Source: Eutypa lata (taxonomy: Eukaryota; Ascomycota; Sordariomycetes; Xylariales; Diatrypaceae). Taken from it: a DNA stretch of 64,000 bases. This document shows, piece after piece, positions 34,386 through 46,807 of this stretch (its first letter is position 1; each line of letters begins with the position of its first letter). The position numbers were made by a program, and so were the translations under genes. Where the stretch lies: positions 4,025,001-4,089,000 of the forward strand of contig JAKULF010000006.1 of assembly GCA_022661535.1 (NCBI GenBank). Reading direction: 5' to 3'. The notes below the pieces were generated by a model, which was given only the letters and a program-made list of their open reading frames with translations, did not search any database and was not told the DNA's origin.

Positions 34386-36919
34386 TTAATAGAATTCCTC
34401 CTCATCGTCGTTGTAATAATCATAATCATCGTAGCCCGGATGCTCGATATCTTCATCGTCATAGATCGGTGCTGCGTCATCCTCATCTTGACCCTGTTCT
34501 TCCTCAGCCTCAGCCTCAGGCTGCGGCTCAGCTGCCTTCTTGGGTTGAGGCTCAGGGCGATTGCCCGTCGAAGCAACGCTAGTAGCACGACTAGCTCGTT
34601 GGCTTGCATCATCGCCTAGGAGCGAGGCAACGGTGGATCCGGGGCCGTAATTAGCTCGGTCATCCGAGAACAAATTAGAGATGGCATCGTAATTGATTCG
34701 CTTGGAAAATGAGCGTTTCTTCATAGCTTCGACAGCCGCCTCGCCGGGAGTCGAAGCTGGGGTGAGTTGTCCCTCACCAATCCGTGGCTTCTTGTGACGG
34801 TTGCGTTTGCGCTTAGGGGGTCCTAGCTCCTCCATCTGTCTGCGGTACTCCAAATCCTGTTGCTTACGCAGCCAATCTTTGTTCTGGTTGATCCAGATCA
34901 TCTGCTTGATTCTGGCTTCATTCTCGGACAAAACGCAATATTCCACTTCCACATCGTTTTCAAATTCGTCTTCGGTGATAATCTCATCCATCTTGACTTC
35001 CCTATGAGGGAGCTTCGAGCATACCCATGCTGCCGTGACCTTTGCATTGAAGGCCGCAGTTGCATACGCTCTTCGATGCTCATCGGTGTGAGGGTCGTTG
35101 ATAATCTCACTGATCTGCTTCTCTAGCTCGTGTTCGTCACTTTCCCACTGGTCATCAAATGACAAGATGGGCTCTTCTTGTTGACGGTTCTTTCGACCAC
35201 GACGAGAGGCTTGTTGTTCTTCCATTGCCTCTTCGTCACCTCCTTCTCCATAGGCATGTACCAGTTCGTCGACTGCCGCATCACCCTCGGGGTCATCGGC
35301 TGTCAATCCTTCGGCAACATCTTGATCTACTCTGGCCTTTGGGATTGCTGCTGCGGCTAAGAGGTTGGGGTCAAATTGGGTGAAAAATTCTTTCTGTTCC
35401 TTCGGATCAAACGCCCTAGGTAGAAATTGCGAGACTGGTGGCATTCTTGATAGATCCGGGGGAGGTGGAGGCGCAGGGGGAGGTGGCATGTCCGTGGTGA
35501 TTGAAGAGGCCCGGTCTCCTTCTTCCTCTTCTTCAATATCGACAATACGCTTGCGTTTCCGCCCGCCCTCCTCTCTCTCCTTTTCCATCTTCTCCTGCCA
35601 CTCCGCAGTACCCTTGTAGTATGCGGGGGGGTTATGCTGAGTCTCGATAAATTCTTTATTTAGAAAGTCTTCGATAGACATTTCACTGCTTGCCGTGACG
35701 GTGAACTCGCTTAGACGTTGTTGAATAGTCGCGGTCGTAACCTTGACAACGTACACAACCTCCCTAACTGTTCGTCTGAAGTGCCACATACGGGCGGCTA
35801 CAAGGAGACATGCTCCGCAGATGCCGGACGGCCGACGGCCCATAACCATCCAATCACGTCCCATTCTGCGGCAAAGCCTAACGGCATCTTCTGCAACCTT
35901 ATTGATCAAGTCGCCGAAGTCAAGTTTTGAGGCAAAACGATACATGAGATCCTCAGGAAGGACAGCTTTCACATCATGACTCTGGAAAGAGTAAATATCA
36001 TTAAGTTGCTTGAAGACATGACCGAGCTCAAACACGTTGATCTACTGATAGTTAGAACAGACTTTCAGGAGTTCTTGAGACATAGGTAATGGAAAATGCA
36101 TTCCGTAGATTACATGACATTTGACAAAATGGACACTCTCACAGTAACAAGACGTGATGTGATCCACCTGGGTGTTCCAAGAAAAGGAATAGGCGCAGTA
36201 ATCAATCAACATACCTTGACAAGATCAGCAAAATCAATCAGCATGACCTGGCATTGTGGTTCTCTGCGACAGGCCGTGTAGAGACAGACAGGGACGACTT
36301 TGTCCATTCCACGTCCCTGGATCCAGTTCTCATTAATAGCGAGTTTGAAGATTTGAACTCCCATGTCGACAGTACTCTCGGTGATGGTTCGCAGTTGAGT
36401 CTGAAAGCCCAACATCATGTTTCTTGCTGGAGTCGAAAGTCAGTAAAATGTTCAAATGCAAGTTGATGTGATAGACATACCCTCACGGATTTTCCGCTCC
36501 TTGTCTTCGCCAATAACACCACCAATCCGTCGAGAAAGTCCACTACCCAGTCGACTAGTACCTTGGTCTGCTCCGATGAAACTTCCCTGGACTATAGCAG
36601 CTCCTGACGAGGTTTCTCCAAACATAACCTCGGCGACAATGTTAGAGGCATCAATCTCACGACCACAGCCTGTGCAGAATCCTTCGCTGATTGGTGCAAA
36701 TGGGCTGGGACACTGTGCGTTTGGACATTTTGGTCGGGAAGACGTGGCGACTTCGGCCGAAGAAGATGCACCGGGTGCAGGCGATGCAGATCTTGCATTC
36801 TCTCTGTCCATGCGATTCAACACATCATGAATGCGACTACCTGTAGTAGATGCCCCTCTTGGCTTAATCTGAAAGCCAGTTCTATTGCGGGTCTTGTTGG
36901 GTTTGAGGAAGGAAGACAT
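34386..36919 (-). CDS. BRF1: TFIIIB subunit BRF1, TFIIB-related RNA polymerase III initiation factor
   Basis: Recruits RNA polymerase III to tRNA, 5S and other Pol III genes with TBP and BDP1. Exons 36919-36481, 36426-36215 and 36041-34386 (introns 54 and 173 bp; donors GTATGT, acceptors CCAG and AGTAG) give 768 aa. A 60-residue extension precedes the zinc ribbon (Cys65, Cys70, Cys82, Cys85; the first pair is CX4C rather than CX2C). Two cyclin folds follow (about 120-330: RNMMLGFQTQLR, CQVMLIDFADLVK, VFELGHVFKQL, GRRPSGICGACLLVAARM). Then come a charged linker with a proline run (PPPAPPPPPD), the BRF homology region (TAAWVCSKLPHREVK, WINQNKDWL) that binds TBP, and an acidic tail ending DDEEEFY. 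The cyclin GRRPSGICGACL box is diagnostic. The gene is intact. Confidence 0.94.
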
Positions 36920-38786
36920 GACGATGGTTGAAGGAGCAGCGTATAAGTGTGGTCAGTTAGTGATAATTCACTCTTAAGGTGGAAAGTGACGGCAAGCCAC
37001 ACTGATTCGAGTGTTCATAACGCTGAAATCAATAGGTGACGACCGAGGAATGATTAGTGATTAGCTCTAAGAGGAAAGAAGTTCAGATGTCCCAATCAAT
37101 CAAAAGAAGAAGAAATTCACGTTTGACGGATCAATCAGATGTTCTTGAAGAATAAGAAGCATCTAATTTGATAGTTATAAGTGAAGGGGTGGATGAGAGA
37201 TGGGTGGAGAGTGTTGATTTGCTTGTCAGAAGAAAAGGAAAAGCGAAAATTACAAGTGGGGTGAAACTCAGGAACTCAAACTGAGGTTGGTAGTCGAGGT
37301 GGGGGACGAGTGGGAGTCATTAAAAAAATGTCCTGAATGGTTCCTTCCTGAAGGGGATGTTTAGGTAATAAAGTTTAAAGTGGATCTACTGAAGTTCAAC
37401 CAGTAGGATTTAGCGAAATCTGCAGCCTGCAAGATGGGTTCGGTTACCCGAAGCACTACATCTTTTTCAAGGTTTTGCTAACAATTTGAGTACAACAATC
37501 ATGGAAATCATCATTAGATCTGTACATGGCACTATCATTAGTAACAATGTTTCTAGCAAACCTATTCTCTTCGGAATATACATCAGATGATCAGCCAGAC
37601 ACGAAGACATTCGGAAATCCTAATACCCTCTGGCAATGTCCCAGTGACATCGCTATCCACTTAGATGTAGGAAGGCGGGATACGTTTGCCCTCCGAGATA
37701 GCATTTGCCCTCCTTGAGCGTGCCTAAGAGGATGGGTGGGAAGGGGAAGAGAGGAAGGAAGGTAGAAGGGAGAGGATACAGGATATAACAAGCTAGTTCC
37801 AACCACTCATCATGGTATTCGATACGGATGAACGTGACTTATGTGTTGTTAGATTTGGCAACCTAGCATTTTAGGGAGCATTAGTAGGTGTACCATGGCC
37901 TTGGACCAAAAGGCTGATGGCCGTGAGGGTAGCGATGAATAGTGTAGAAGCTACAGTTCACTTTTCCGTAGTTGTCAAAGCGTCGATAGAAGAAGTTGAA
38001 GAATAACCCATATGTGGTGATAAGAGATATATCTTAGAAGTGATCGACTTCACAATCAACCCTATGTATATTAGATTGAGGGAGAATCATCAGATAACTG
38101 TCCTAGAGAGGCGATTGTTGAAATTGTATATATGTAAAATCGCAGTCTACAGAATAATAATAATGCAATGATAAGCCCCGAACCGTTTAAGAAGGGACCG
38201 CTCTCTTAGTAACGTACATTCTACTCCCTACAATGCTTTATATCGGCCACATTTTAAAGCTACCTATGTAGGTTAGGTATCGTTAACTCTGTTCCGTCAA
38301 ATCCAAGCTTTTAAACCTTTAGGACAGCCTGGAAACAAGCTTCAGCTTATTATATCCTGCAACTACTGCATACATAGGTAGGTACTAAGTAGGCATATTC
38401 CGTGTGCACTACCAATCACCATTAATAGGGGGAGGGCCTCTACATTCCATGTTTGAAACCTAGTAAAGTTATCCCACCTGTCGATGTATTAATAAAAATA
38501 ATTCGACGACGTTTATTAGGTGCAAGACATGATTTAGTTATTCTTATTTGATTCGACACTTGAAGATATGGGGATGCACTTATCGCGTTTTGGGCAGAAT
38601 GGATAAGCGCTTATATAGCTTTAGGGCATTACATCATTTCTTTGCATATCATCAACCTAGAGGTACATACATAACTAGTTATCTTCTCAGGCCATTGTCG
38701 TCATCGCATGACAATCCCATATAATCATTCCTACAGCTACCATCGTTTCACATGCCTAATATGTGCACGTAACCATTCTAATCACA
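36920..38786. other. Divergent promoter region between BRF1 and CWF19
   Basis: 1.9 kb without a supported gene; the frames at 37526-37806 have no motif. The region is AT-rich with TAGG/CCTA patches at 38262-38280 and 38374-38395. It must contain both promoters; no clear TATA box stands out. Confidence 0.4.
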
Positions 38787-40982
38787 ATGGATGGCCTCGA
38801 CGATTTCGAGAAGAGCCTCGCAGCTGAAAAAGCCGAAAGAGAGCGCGACGAGGAAAAGAAGCATCGGAAACACCGACATCACCGAAAAGACCGGTCGGCG
38901 GAACGAGATCGCGATGGACACCGTCACAGACACCACCGCCACCGATCACATGATCGAGACCACGACCGCGATGATGCGGATGGACACAGGCACAAGCGAT
39001 CACGACATTCGAGAGATGACGATGACGGCCATCATCACAGCAGCAAGGAACATTCACGACGCGAGCATAGGGATAAGGATAAGGGGGATCGTGAACACGA
39101 CTCGGCGAAACGAAATTCTCACCGGAAGGCATCCGATGTAAAGGAAGATCTCCCATTGCCCAATGAGGAGATAACCGCGGAGGATTTCGAGAAACCTGCA
39201 TCTTCTTCCAAGACGCTAGTGCGCGACTCTTGGATGACAGACCCATCTGCTATCGATATCGACTACGTCCACCGAGGTGCCAAACAGTCCAAGTCGGAAC
39301 CTCCACCGAAGCAACAGCAGCCGAAACGGGATATTCACGCGAGGGAGATCAATGCTGCTGAGCTTCAGGCACTGAATGACGGGAAGTCCTTGGATCAACT
39401 CGATGTGCCTGCACAGCATGAGGTTGACTACAAATTCGGTGATAGTGGATCACAGTGGCGGATGACGAAGCTTAATGGTGTGTATAGGACTGCGGAAGAG
39501 ACTAGTCGCCCGGTCGAGGAAGTGGCCGAGGAGAGATATGGAAGCTTGCGGGAGTTTGATGATGCTCGCGAAGAGAAAATTGAGATAGATCGGCGCAAGG
39601 TGTATGGGGAAGGCTACGTCGGGAAGGAAAAGCCAAGCGGCGAGCTATTCCAGGAGCGAAAATTAGATATGAACGTTCACGAGAAACGGAGTGCCTCGAT
39701 GAAACAAACAGAGCTAGACCAAGGCACAGTCATCCCAGACGACCCGTCATCAACTCAGCCCCCCATTACGCAAATCGACCAAACGACGCTGAATCACCTC
39801 CGAGCGCGAATGATGAAGGCAAAGCTGAAGAAAGCCCCGGACGCCGCAAAGCTCGAGGCCGACTACGACCAAGCCGCAGCGGCCTTCAAGGCGCAGGGTC
39901 CTCCTTCAGCCGTCGTGCTCAACGTGATGGAGAACCGCATGCTAGCGGGGACGACGCGCGCGGAAGCCAAAGCGATCGACACTAAGCGGGGCCGCGAGAG
40001 GGGCCTCGTGGAAGAGAACGACGAGATGTCCATCGAGGACATGGTGCGCGAGGAGCGGCGCACCCGCGGCCAGGGCCAGGGCCAGGGAGGCGATGGCCTG
40101 CGCCTCGCGGAGCGCATCGCCAAGGACGCCAAGTTCGACAACGACCTTGAGTACATGGACGAGAACGCGGAGAAGCTGGCGCGGCGCGTGCAGAAGTCGG
40201 AGCTGAGCCTGAAGAACGCGGCGGTCGGCGAGTTCCAGAAGATCAACCGCATCCTGGACTCCTGCCCGTTGTGCTTCCACGAGGACGACAGCTCCAAGAG
40301 CGAGCACCAGCAGCAGCCCGTCGCGCCGGTCGTCTCGCTCGGCACCAGGGTGTACCTCACGCTGCCGACGGAGCCGGAGCTCGCGGACGGCGGCGCAGTC
40401 CTCGTCCCGCTGCAGCACCGCACCAACCTCCTCGAGTGCGACGACGACGAGTGGGAGGAGCTCCGCAACTTCATGAAGTGCCTGACGCGCATGTACCACG
40501 AGCAGGGGCGCGAGGTGGTCTTCTACGAGAACGCGGCGGCGCGGCGCCGCCACCCCCACGCCGCCCTGCAGGCCGTCCCGATCCCGTGGGACCTGGGCGC
40601 CACGGCGCCCGCCTTCTTCCGCGAGGCCATGCTGGCCGCCGACGAGGAGTGGGCCCAGCACCGCAAGGTCATCGACACGGGGGCGCGCGTCGCCCGCGAC
40701 GGCAAGCTGGCCTTCCGGCGGTCCATCGCGCGCGAGGCCCCCTACTTCCACGTCTGGTTCTCCCTCGATGGCGGGCTCGGCCACGTGGTCGAGGACGAGG
40801 GACGCTGGCCGCGAGGGGACCTGTTCGCGCGCGAGGTCATTGGTGGTATGTTGGATGTTATGCCCGATGTTATAAAGAAGCAGGGACGCTGGAGGCGGGG
40901 CGAGGATGCCAAGAGGGTTGATGCGTTTAGGAAGCGCTGGAGGAAGTTTGATTGGACGAGGGTTTTGACGGAGGGTCAATAA
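38787..40982 (+). CDS. CWF19: CWF19-like splicing factor, 731 aa
   Basis: Member of the CWF19/CWF19L2 family, linked to late spliceosomes and intron-lariat processing (with Drn1/DBR1 in yeast). Intronless. ATG 38787 gives MDGLDDFEKSLAAEKAERE; upstream in-frame codons lack ATG. Residues 20-120 are an extreme Arg/His/Asp/Lys-rich low-complexity stretch (RDRDGHRHRHHRHRSHDRD). A middle region with family motifs follows (SWMTDPSAID, YGSLREFDDAREEK, EFQKINRILDSCPLCF). The C-terminal half has the CwfJ_N HIT-like fold with CPLC near 493-496 and HRTNLLECDDDEWEE, then CwfJ_C (YFHVWFSLDGGLGHV). The first half has ordinary base composition while 39840-40850 is strongly GC-rich at third positions. No frame break. 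Family membership is firm; the exact orthologue is inferred. Confidence 0.9.
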   Translation: MDGLDDFEKSLAAEKAERERDEEKKHRKHRHHRKDRSAERDRDGHRHRHHRHRSHDRDHDRDDADGHRHKRSRHSRDDDDGHHHSSKEHSRREHRDKDKGDREHDSAKRNSHRKASDVKEDLPLPNEEITAEDFEKPASSSKTLVRDSWMTDPSAIDIDYVHRGAKQSKSEPPPKQQQPKRDIHAREINAAELQALNDGKSLDQLDVPAQHEVDYKFGDSGSQWRMTKLNGVYRTAEETSRPVEEVAEERYGSLREFDDAREEKIEIDRRKVYGEGYVGKEKPSGELFQERKLDMNVHEKRSASMKQTELDQGTVIPDDPSSTQPPITQIDQTTLNHLRARMMKAKLKKAPDAAKLEADYDQAAAAFKAQGPPSAVVLNVMENRMLAGTTRAEAKAIDTKRGRERGLVEENDEMSIEDMVREERRTRGQGQGQGGDGLRLAERIAKDAKFDNDLEYMDENAEKLARRVQKSELSLKNAAVGEFQKINRILDSCPLCFHEDDSSKSEHQQQPVAPVVSLGTRVYLTLPTEPELADGGAVLVPLQHRTNLLECDDDEWEELRNFMKCLTRMYHEQGREVVFYENAAARRRHPHAALQAVPIPWDLGATAPAFFREAMLAADEEWAQHRKVIDTGARVARDGKLAFRRSIAREAPYFHVWFSLDGGLGHVVEDEGRWPRGDLFAREVIGGMLDVMPDVIKKQGRWRRGEDAKRVDAFRKRWRKFDWTRVLTEGQ

Positions 40983-41583
40983 GTAAGGGCATGCATGCGG
41001 TTGGAGTCAGGAGAAGCAGTAATGTGGTGTTATACGTGCTTTTCGTTGACTGTGAAGGTAAAAATGAATGGGATATGTATTGGGGCAGAGCAGAGGATCC
41101 TGCAGAACGAGGCAGACAGATACACAGACATATCAGACGTGAGAGTGGAATTATAGCTAATATAATTCTTCAGGTTTCGTAGGGTTGGTTATCCATTGCA
41201 AGTTTACTTCTACGTGCCGCTGATCTGCACCCTCAGGTATAAGTCTAGGTATGTAAATAGGTACTTAGGTAGTAGATGCTACATTGGACAATATATTGGT
41301 GTCCCGAAATCATATTGAACAAGTCAATCCGCGACATAAAACGCCGCGACTTTCATCCATATCTCTTACTTCAAAAAATGGGTATCATCATTGAAGACGA
41401 ATAAAATGACATGAACCAAGCTCGCCGTTCCTAAGTAGGTGCAAGCAAAAAGCAGGAACCGGACTATCGCGCCTAATCGTACCATACCGTACCGACCAAC
41501 CATGCCGCACCATACCCCCCTTTCCCATATTTTCTTTTTAATATATTTCCTCCTAAACACATAGTTCCGTCATCCAAAACCAT
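40983..41583. other. Shared 3' region of CWF19 and SEC11 (convergent)
   Basis: No gene supported; short frames only. A TAGGTA-type patch lies at 41248-41272 and an ACCGTACCGACC-like stretch at 41482-41500. Confidence 0.4.
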
Positions 41584-42232
41584 TCATTCCCTCTGCAGCA
41601 CAACCAACAACCCCATAAGGCCCAGCATGACGGTCTTGAGCCAAGGATGCTCGCTCAGCATGATGGTGACGTAGCCCACGAACGGTATGTACGCGACGAC
41701 GCTGCCGATGATGTCGCGGCGCTCGAGGTAGTCCTGGCCGCGGGCGTAGAGCTCGGTGTCGTCGGCGGCGTTGTTGTCGCCCTTGGTGAGGAGCTGGGCG
41801 GCGGGGCCGGTCCCGAACTTCCGCACCACCCGGTGCACGATCGGGATCTCCTTGTCCCGCACGTTGTACACCACCACCTCGCCCACGTCCGTCTCCGCCG
41901 CCAGGTTCCGGTTCCAGAGGAAGAGCAGGTCGCCGCGCTGGAAGGCCGGCTCCATCGACCCCGAGAGCACCACCACGATCGGGGACGGCGAGTCGGCGAG
42001 CACCGAGAGCCCTTTCCACATCTATGAAGGGGAGGGGGGGGGGAGGAAGAGGTTAGCATTGTTCTGGTCTGGTCTGGTCTGGTCTGGTCTCGCTTTGCAT
42101 GGTGGAGGATGGTCGGTCGGGTAGAACCTAGGGAGCTGGCTGGCTACTCACCATGAATGCGGTCGAGAGAATGAGGCCGAAGTTCAGCAGTTGGGAGGCC
42201 GCTTGCCTTGGGTTCTGGAGACTGGATAGCAT
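41584..42232 (-). CDS. SEC11: Signal peptidase complex catalytic subunit SEC11, 172 aa
   Basis: Endoplasmic-reticulum membrane serine protease that removes signal peptides from secretory proteins. Exon 1 (42232-42152) encodes [20 protein letters not shown] and the first part of the transmembrane helix. After a 130-bp intron (donor GTGAGT, acceptor TCATAG, carrying a TCTGG repeat) exon 2 (42021-41584) completes 172 aa. Catalytic sites are visible: Ser49 in SGSMEP, His90 in PIVHRVV (eukaryotic enzymes have His where bacteria have Lys), and the Asp region [10 protein letters not shown] (109, 115). A second hydrophobic segment is at the C-terminus ([12 protein letters not shown]). Length is normal for fungal SEC11. 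The ATG at 42021 is the first codon of exon 2, not the start. Confidence 0.96.
42063..42090. repeat. (TCTGG)5 repeat in the SEC11 intron
   Basis: Five tandem TCTGG pentamers inside the only SEC11 intron, away from both splice sites. Confidence 0.85.
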
Positions 42233-43506
42233 CTTGTGGTTGTGTCGTTGTTGTATCGCGTCGCTAATATCTTGGCTTACTTGCCCGCTTGGTTCGCAAG
42301 GATCGAATGGAATTGGAGGAGGAATTGGCCGGGCCTTTTTTTGTGTATGGTGCTCTGGGAGAGTTAAGGCCAGCGACCTGTCAACCTTCGTGAAACTGGT
42401 GCTATGTCAAGTCGTCTATGTGGGTGTAACTATAGTTCTAAGGTACCTACGTACTGTATTTTTATACGGGAACTAAAGAATTATGTGGTTCCGGTTAGCT
42501 GGCAATGGGGAGCTTCAGTTAAGTTGTGAAGGTGTCCTGAACTTGACGCTATTTCGCATGTCACCTGAGAGGTTCGAGTGCCCACTTCAGTGACAGCTGT
42601 CGGCAGGGTTCCATTCATGTATTCACATGCACTTCGTACTCATCCATGTTGATATAGTTATTGCTATTGATCAAAGAAATGTTCTAAAATAATAAATACA
42701 TACAAAATCAAAATATTTTACTTTTGGATTCTGTTTATAAGCTCTCTATCCTTGATTTTTTTAATGTCTCTTAATAGCCAGCGCTAATAGCAACTGGTTC
42801 ATGCAGGTTGCATCGATTAATCAATACGTTTGGTGTTAGATATTATTTCAATCTTTATACGCACCATATGGGTGTAAGCTGAAGAGACAAGTATTAGACA
42901 TTAGGTCACTACTACGGATATACATTTGTCTAAATTTTGTTTGGATTATTCGAGGAATTGTGTATGTATACTACCTGGGTACTAGGTATATGGAAATTAA
43001 TATGTAATCTATCTTCAAGCTCGGGATGATTGATATCATTTCTTGACTTCATAGAATTGTCTCTTGGATATTTTAAACTCATCTCATTGACACAAGTAGG
43101 TTTTATCAGGAGCGGGTGGTTACTTTTAATCTCATGGGTTCAAAGTTAGTTTCCTTATTTGTTGATATGTGGTCGGCTCCTTCTTGAGGAGCACTTGTTG
43201 AACTCCGCCTTCCTTTCTAATGTCGTTATGGCATCTGCGATACCCTTTTTTTAAGATTAAATGGCTGTTGATGTCCTCGAGGTTCCCATTTACTCATTAT
43301 TCAACCTTGTATGATCCTGTCTGAGTTCACTCGGTTTATTCTTCAAGTACAACTTTCAGAAGCCGGATATTGCTACAAGCCTCAAACATTGGACCTATAC
43401 TGCACTCAAGATATCTTCGATCAACATAGTTACATTCTTCTACCTCTTCTTCTCCCTCACTCTTGCTGCTGTATTCCATAGCTCGCTTCCCTCGCCTGTC
43501 GCTGAG
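42233..43506. other. Divergent promoter region between SEC11 and the FAR-17a/AIG1-like gene
   Basis: No gene supported. AT-rich centre (42660-43060). The right end (43420-43506) is a CT-rich leader before the ATG at 43507. Confidence 0.4.
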
Positions 43507-44781
43507 ATGTCGGAGTCAGCCCCTCTTCTCCCACGTGCGCCAGAGACTCATGTACGAGATCATCCTTGGCTACTAACGGTGACATACTGACCGAATGGCA
43601 GCCAATCTTTCTCAGAGCTGCTCATGCTCCATGGCCTCAAATCAACCAGGGACTCCTCACCGGCATTCGTATGGTTTTATCTGGATACCTTACAGCGGTC
43701 TTTGGAGTCGCCCTCAAGTTTAAGCTCGAGAACGAGCAAGCGTATACCAAATGGAATATCATATTCCAATTTTCAACCGTCTCGTTCCTCTTGCTATGGT
43801 CATGGCACGTTCTTCTGACTGTTAGTGATGTCCCCGATGAAGCACACGTATATTATATCTAGCCTTAAGTGTGACTAACTCCTCGAAGCTATGGACCGCC
43901 ATGCATTTCTTCTTCCCATACGATATTGCGATCGATCCGGAAGGCAGTCGTCAACATCGCCTCAAAGCTAGACTTATCACGAGCCTGTCTCCGCCAAGCA
44001 GTGCCATGAATGAAAGTGCTCGATTCGCGTTCAACTTGTTCTACATCACCGTCCACGTATTCGCCTTCCTAAACACTCTAGTCTACTGGGGTGCTGAGGT
44101 GCCGGCTGGACATGGTGGTTTCCGACCGCCGTCCTTCCCCAAGCATCACCCTTCGGGCCCTGGTAGCAATGCTACGATTGCGTATAACCCGAGTGAGTCA
44201 GAAACATGGTCCTGGCGGACCTCCTCTGAGCAACGCTTTAAATGCTCCCGGTATTTAGATACTAATATGAATCAACAGACAAGGGACTGTTCGAGGAGGA
44301 CGACATCAAGCCTTTCAGCATCATAAACCTCACCATCATCAATTCAGCCATTGCGGGCATTGAGATCTTCTTTCTCAACAGTATCCGTCGACCAACAGTA
44401 AGCCCATCATATACATTGGCCCCTTGACCAGGTTAGAATACTGACCATATTCGCTCTTTAGCCAGTGGCTGGCCAAGTCGCGGGGGTCATCTTCGCAAGT
44501 TTCCTGTACCTCGTCTGGGCTTGGTTTGGTGGACTTGTCACGGGACATTATGGCATCTTCTTCTTAAACCCGGATGAGATGGGCGGGCAGATGGAGGCAG
44601 TCATTGCAGCCTGCATCGTTTTTGTTTCCCTCACCCCGGGGCGTAAGTCATACCCCGGTGTAAAGTTGGTTGCCTTCAGTAGACGTGCTGACGGATCGAT
44701 CTCTGGTGATAAGTGTTTGCTTACGTGTATGGTCTCATTGCCATGCGCGAGCAAATGACTGCTAGTCCTCGCCGTTCTTGA
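43507..44781 (+). CDS. FAR-17a/AIG1-like multi-pass membrane protein, 311 aa
   Basis: Six exons: 43507-43551, 43602-43820, 43889-44192, 44279-44397, 44462-44642, 44714-44781. All joins keep phase; donors are mostly GTGAGT/GTAAGT-like, with CTGAC or ACTAAC branch sites and AG acceptors; the last acceptor (GATAAG) is the weakest. Five to six hydrophobic segments are visible: after PWPQINQGLLTGIRMVLSGY, in FSTVSFLLLWSWHVLL, in FNLFYITVHVFAFLNTLVYW, in IINLTIINSAIAGIEIFF, in VAGQVAGVIFASFLYLVWAW and at the end. In animals, AIG1/ADTRP proteins are membrane threonine hydrolases of fatty-acid esters of hydroxy fatty acids. The fungal role is not established, so lipid-ester hydrolysis is inference. 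The C-terminus is short and polar (MREQMTASPRRS). Confidence 0.82.
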
Positions 44782-46807
44782 CCCGAACTCGCAAAGAAGA
44801 TCGACAAGGTTGAGCAGTATGGTATGGTTACATCGCTAGCGGGAAGGACGCTGATGCGTGACTAGGAACGTCGACTCGGCATGGCGTATTGGGCCGTATT
44901 GAGTATGGTTTCACATACTTTCTATCAGGTCTGAGTCACGATATCGGATCGGGAATCGAAGAGGGCTGATGGTGTGGCCGATACGTGGGGTTGCGCAGCT
45001 CGAAGATGCGCTGAAATATTGGCGTGAACACCAAACTGGCTTGGTTGAGTTTTCATTTCTCTTAACACGGCAGTTGATGCTGGGTTTGATGCTGGGTATG
45101 GTTATAGAGAGTTGAAGAGTCCATGGTATAGAAGTCAATTGAATATTTTCCTAAAGGGCTACCTATTCCCACATATTTTTCGAACAACCTAGAAGTGTTA
45201 TGGTAATCGATGTTCTGTCGAACCCAATTGGGGCTAACATACTACCTTTTACCCTTCTTAATGAGATAGATGTTGTTCACAAGCTTTAATTAACCCGTGA
45301 GAACTTCATTGGGATGACATCTAAAACATCCCTCACTCCTTAAAGCCGGCAGGTCGGTAGACAACTTGTTATTGCAGATAATAGTTCACTATTTACTGGC
45401 ATCATCCATCGAGAGTTAAGTTAGCGGCTATGTGCCTGGATTTAGTTGCTGGGCTGCTGGGTTCCCCCACCATCCACACAACCCAACCTGATGTTACCTA
45501 GCTCTAGCTATGGGGGGTGGGGATGACGTATTAGGCACTCTCTGCCTGGCTGGTGGTCAGGATTTTTCTCATTCAATGCACATTTATTAGTGAATATGTA
45601 CAATGTAGCACATGCAGATGATGACTGCCTGTTCAAAAGATCTTCTTCTCCAATTCTGGCAATCTGATCAATGTGTATCACAGGCTGATATGCAGGATGG
45701 AAACGCCCGGCTTGATAGGCCAAGGCAAGGCCTTTTACACAAACCGCAACCCACCCCATCCCACTATCCCAGAACCGGGCCATTAAGGATCTGGGGAAAT
45801 TCATCCGACCCTTGCCACTTGCGCTTATTTGCAGGTGTGAGTTGTGCAGCAAGCTCGGCCCCCAACCTGCGAACACGACACCGCACAACACAACACAGCT
45901 AGGTAGAACTGGACGATGGATCATGGATGCTGAAGTGGAGGAAGGATGGCTGTGCGGAGGATCGAGTGACAAGAATCAATTAGTTAGTTGCTTAAGTAGT
46001 CTACAGTCCTATCCGCTTTTCTCGCCTCGTTTACCATCTAGCGGTTTATTCCAATTGGAGACATCAGAAGCATATTCACAGCCTGAACATGTCGCAAGGC
46101 TTGGCTAACGCTTATCGTGTCTTTTCGCGCTGAGACTCAAGCATCCAGTGCGTGTTTTAACACCCCAATACAGCGAGACCCCCCATATGAGCGGATAACA
46201 TTGGACCATTATAACAGGCAACTAGCAGGGGTAGATGCATGGCCCCACAGGCATCGCAGTGACGATCTAAGACCATTTCCGACAAATCAGAACCCAATTC
46301 TTGGTTTCTATCAGTTTGTGTGACACCCCCGGCCAAGTGGCCCGAAAGTGAAAGAAAGACTGAGGCTGTGTGGGTATAGGAAAAAAAGATAAATATCCCG
46401 AGTTACCCCCCCTTCTAGCTATAGCCCCCCTTTCCTTTTGTTCTCCCTCCCCCACACCACAACCATCAGGGTCGCAAAGCATCGTCAAGGTATATAACCA
46501 GATACATTCGTTTATTCTGAATCGACTCTGGGTATAGACCGCCCGGACCCCTGTCAATCCTTCTTTTTTTTGTGTGCGTCACCGACACATCCCTTTTTTC
46601 CCCTTCTTTTCACCAGTTTCTCTCCTCCCACCCCCTTCTGGTGAAACCACGCTCATTTCGTCGCTCTCTTGACAATTCCTCGTACCGGAACTAGATAGAG
46701 GTTTCCTCTTCAGATAGTTCTAGTATTCATCCCGATCTCGCAACCTTTCCACCACCACGTATTTTCGAATTTCTTCCCTGCTACGCTCCACCACCACCGC
46801 CGTCACC
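44782..46807. other. Intergenic and BTB-gene leader
   Basis: No gene supported; the 154-codon frame at 45508-45972 (minus) and those at 45612-46108 lack motifs. The 46400-46805 segment is strongly CT-rich (runs of C and T), consistent with a long leader of the BTB gene. Confidence 0.4.

Noticed and set aside
39942..40979. 345-codon minus-strand frame opposite CWF19
   Set aside because: Confined to the high-GC3 half of CWF19 and low in complexity; typical antisense artefact.
45508..45972. 154-codon minus-strand frame
   Set aside because: No recognisable domain and no flanking exon signals; composition fits chance.
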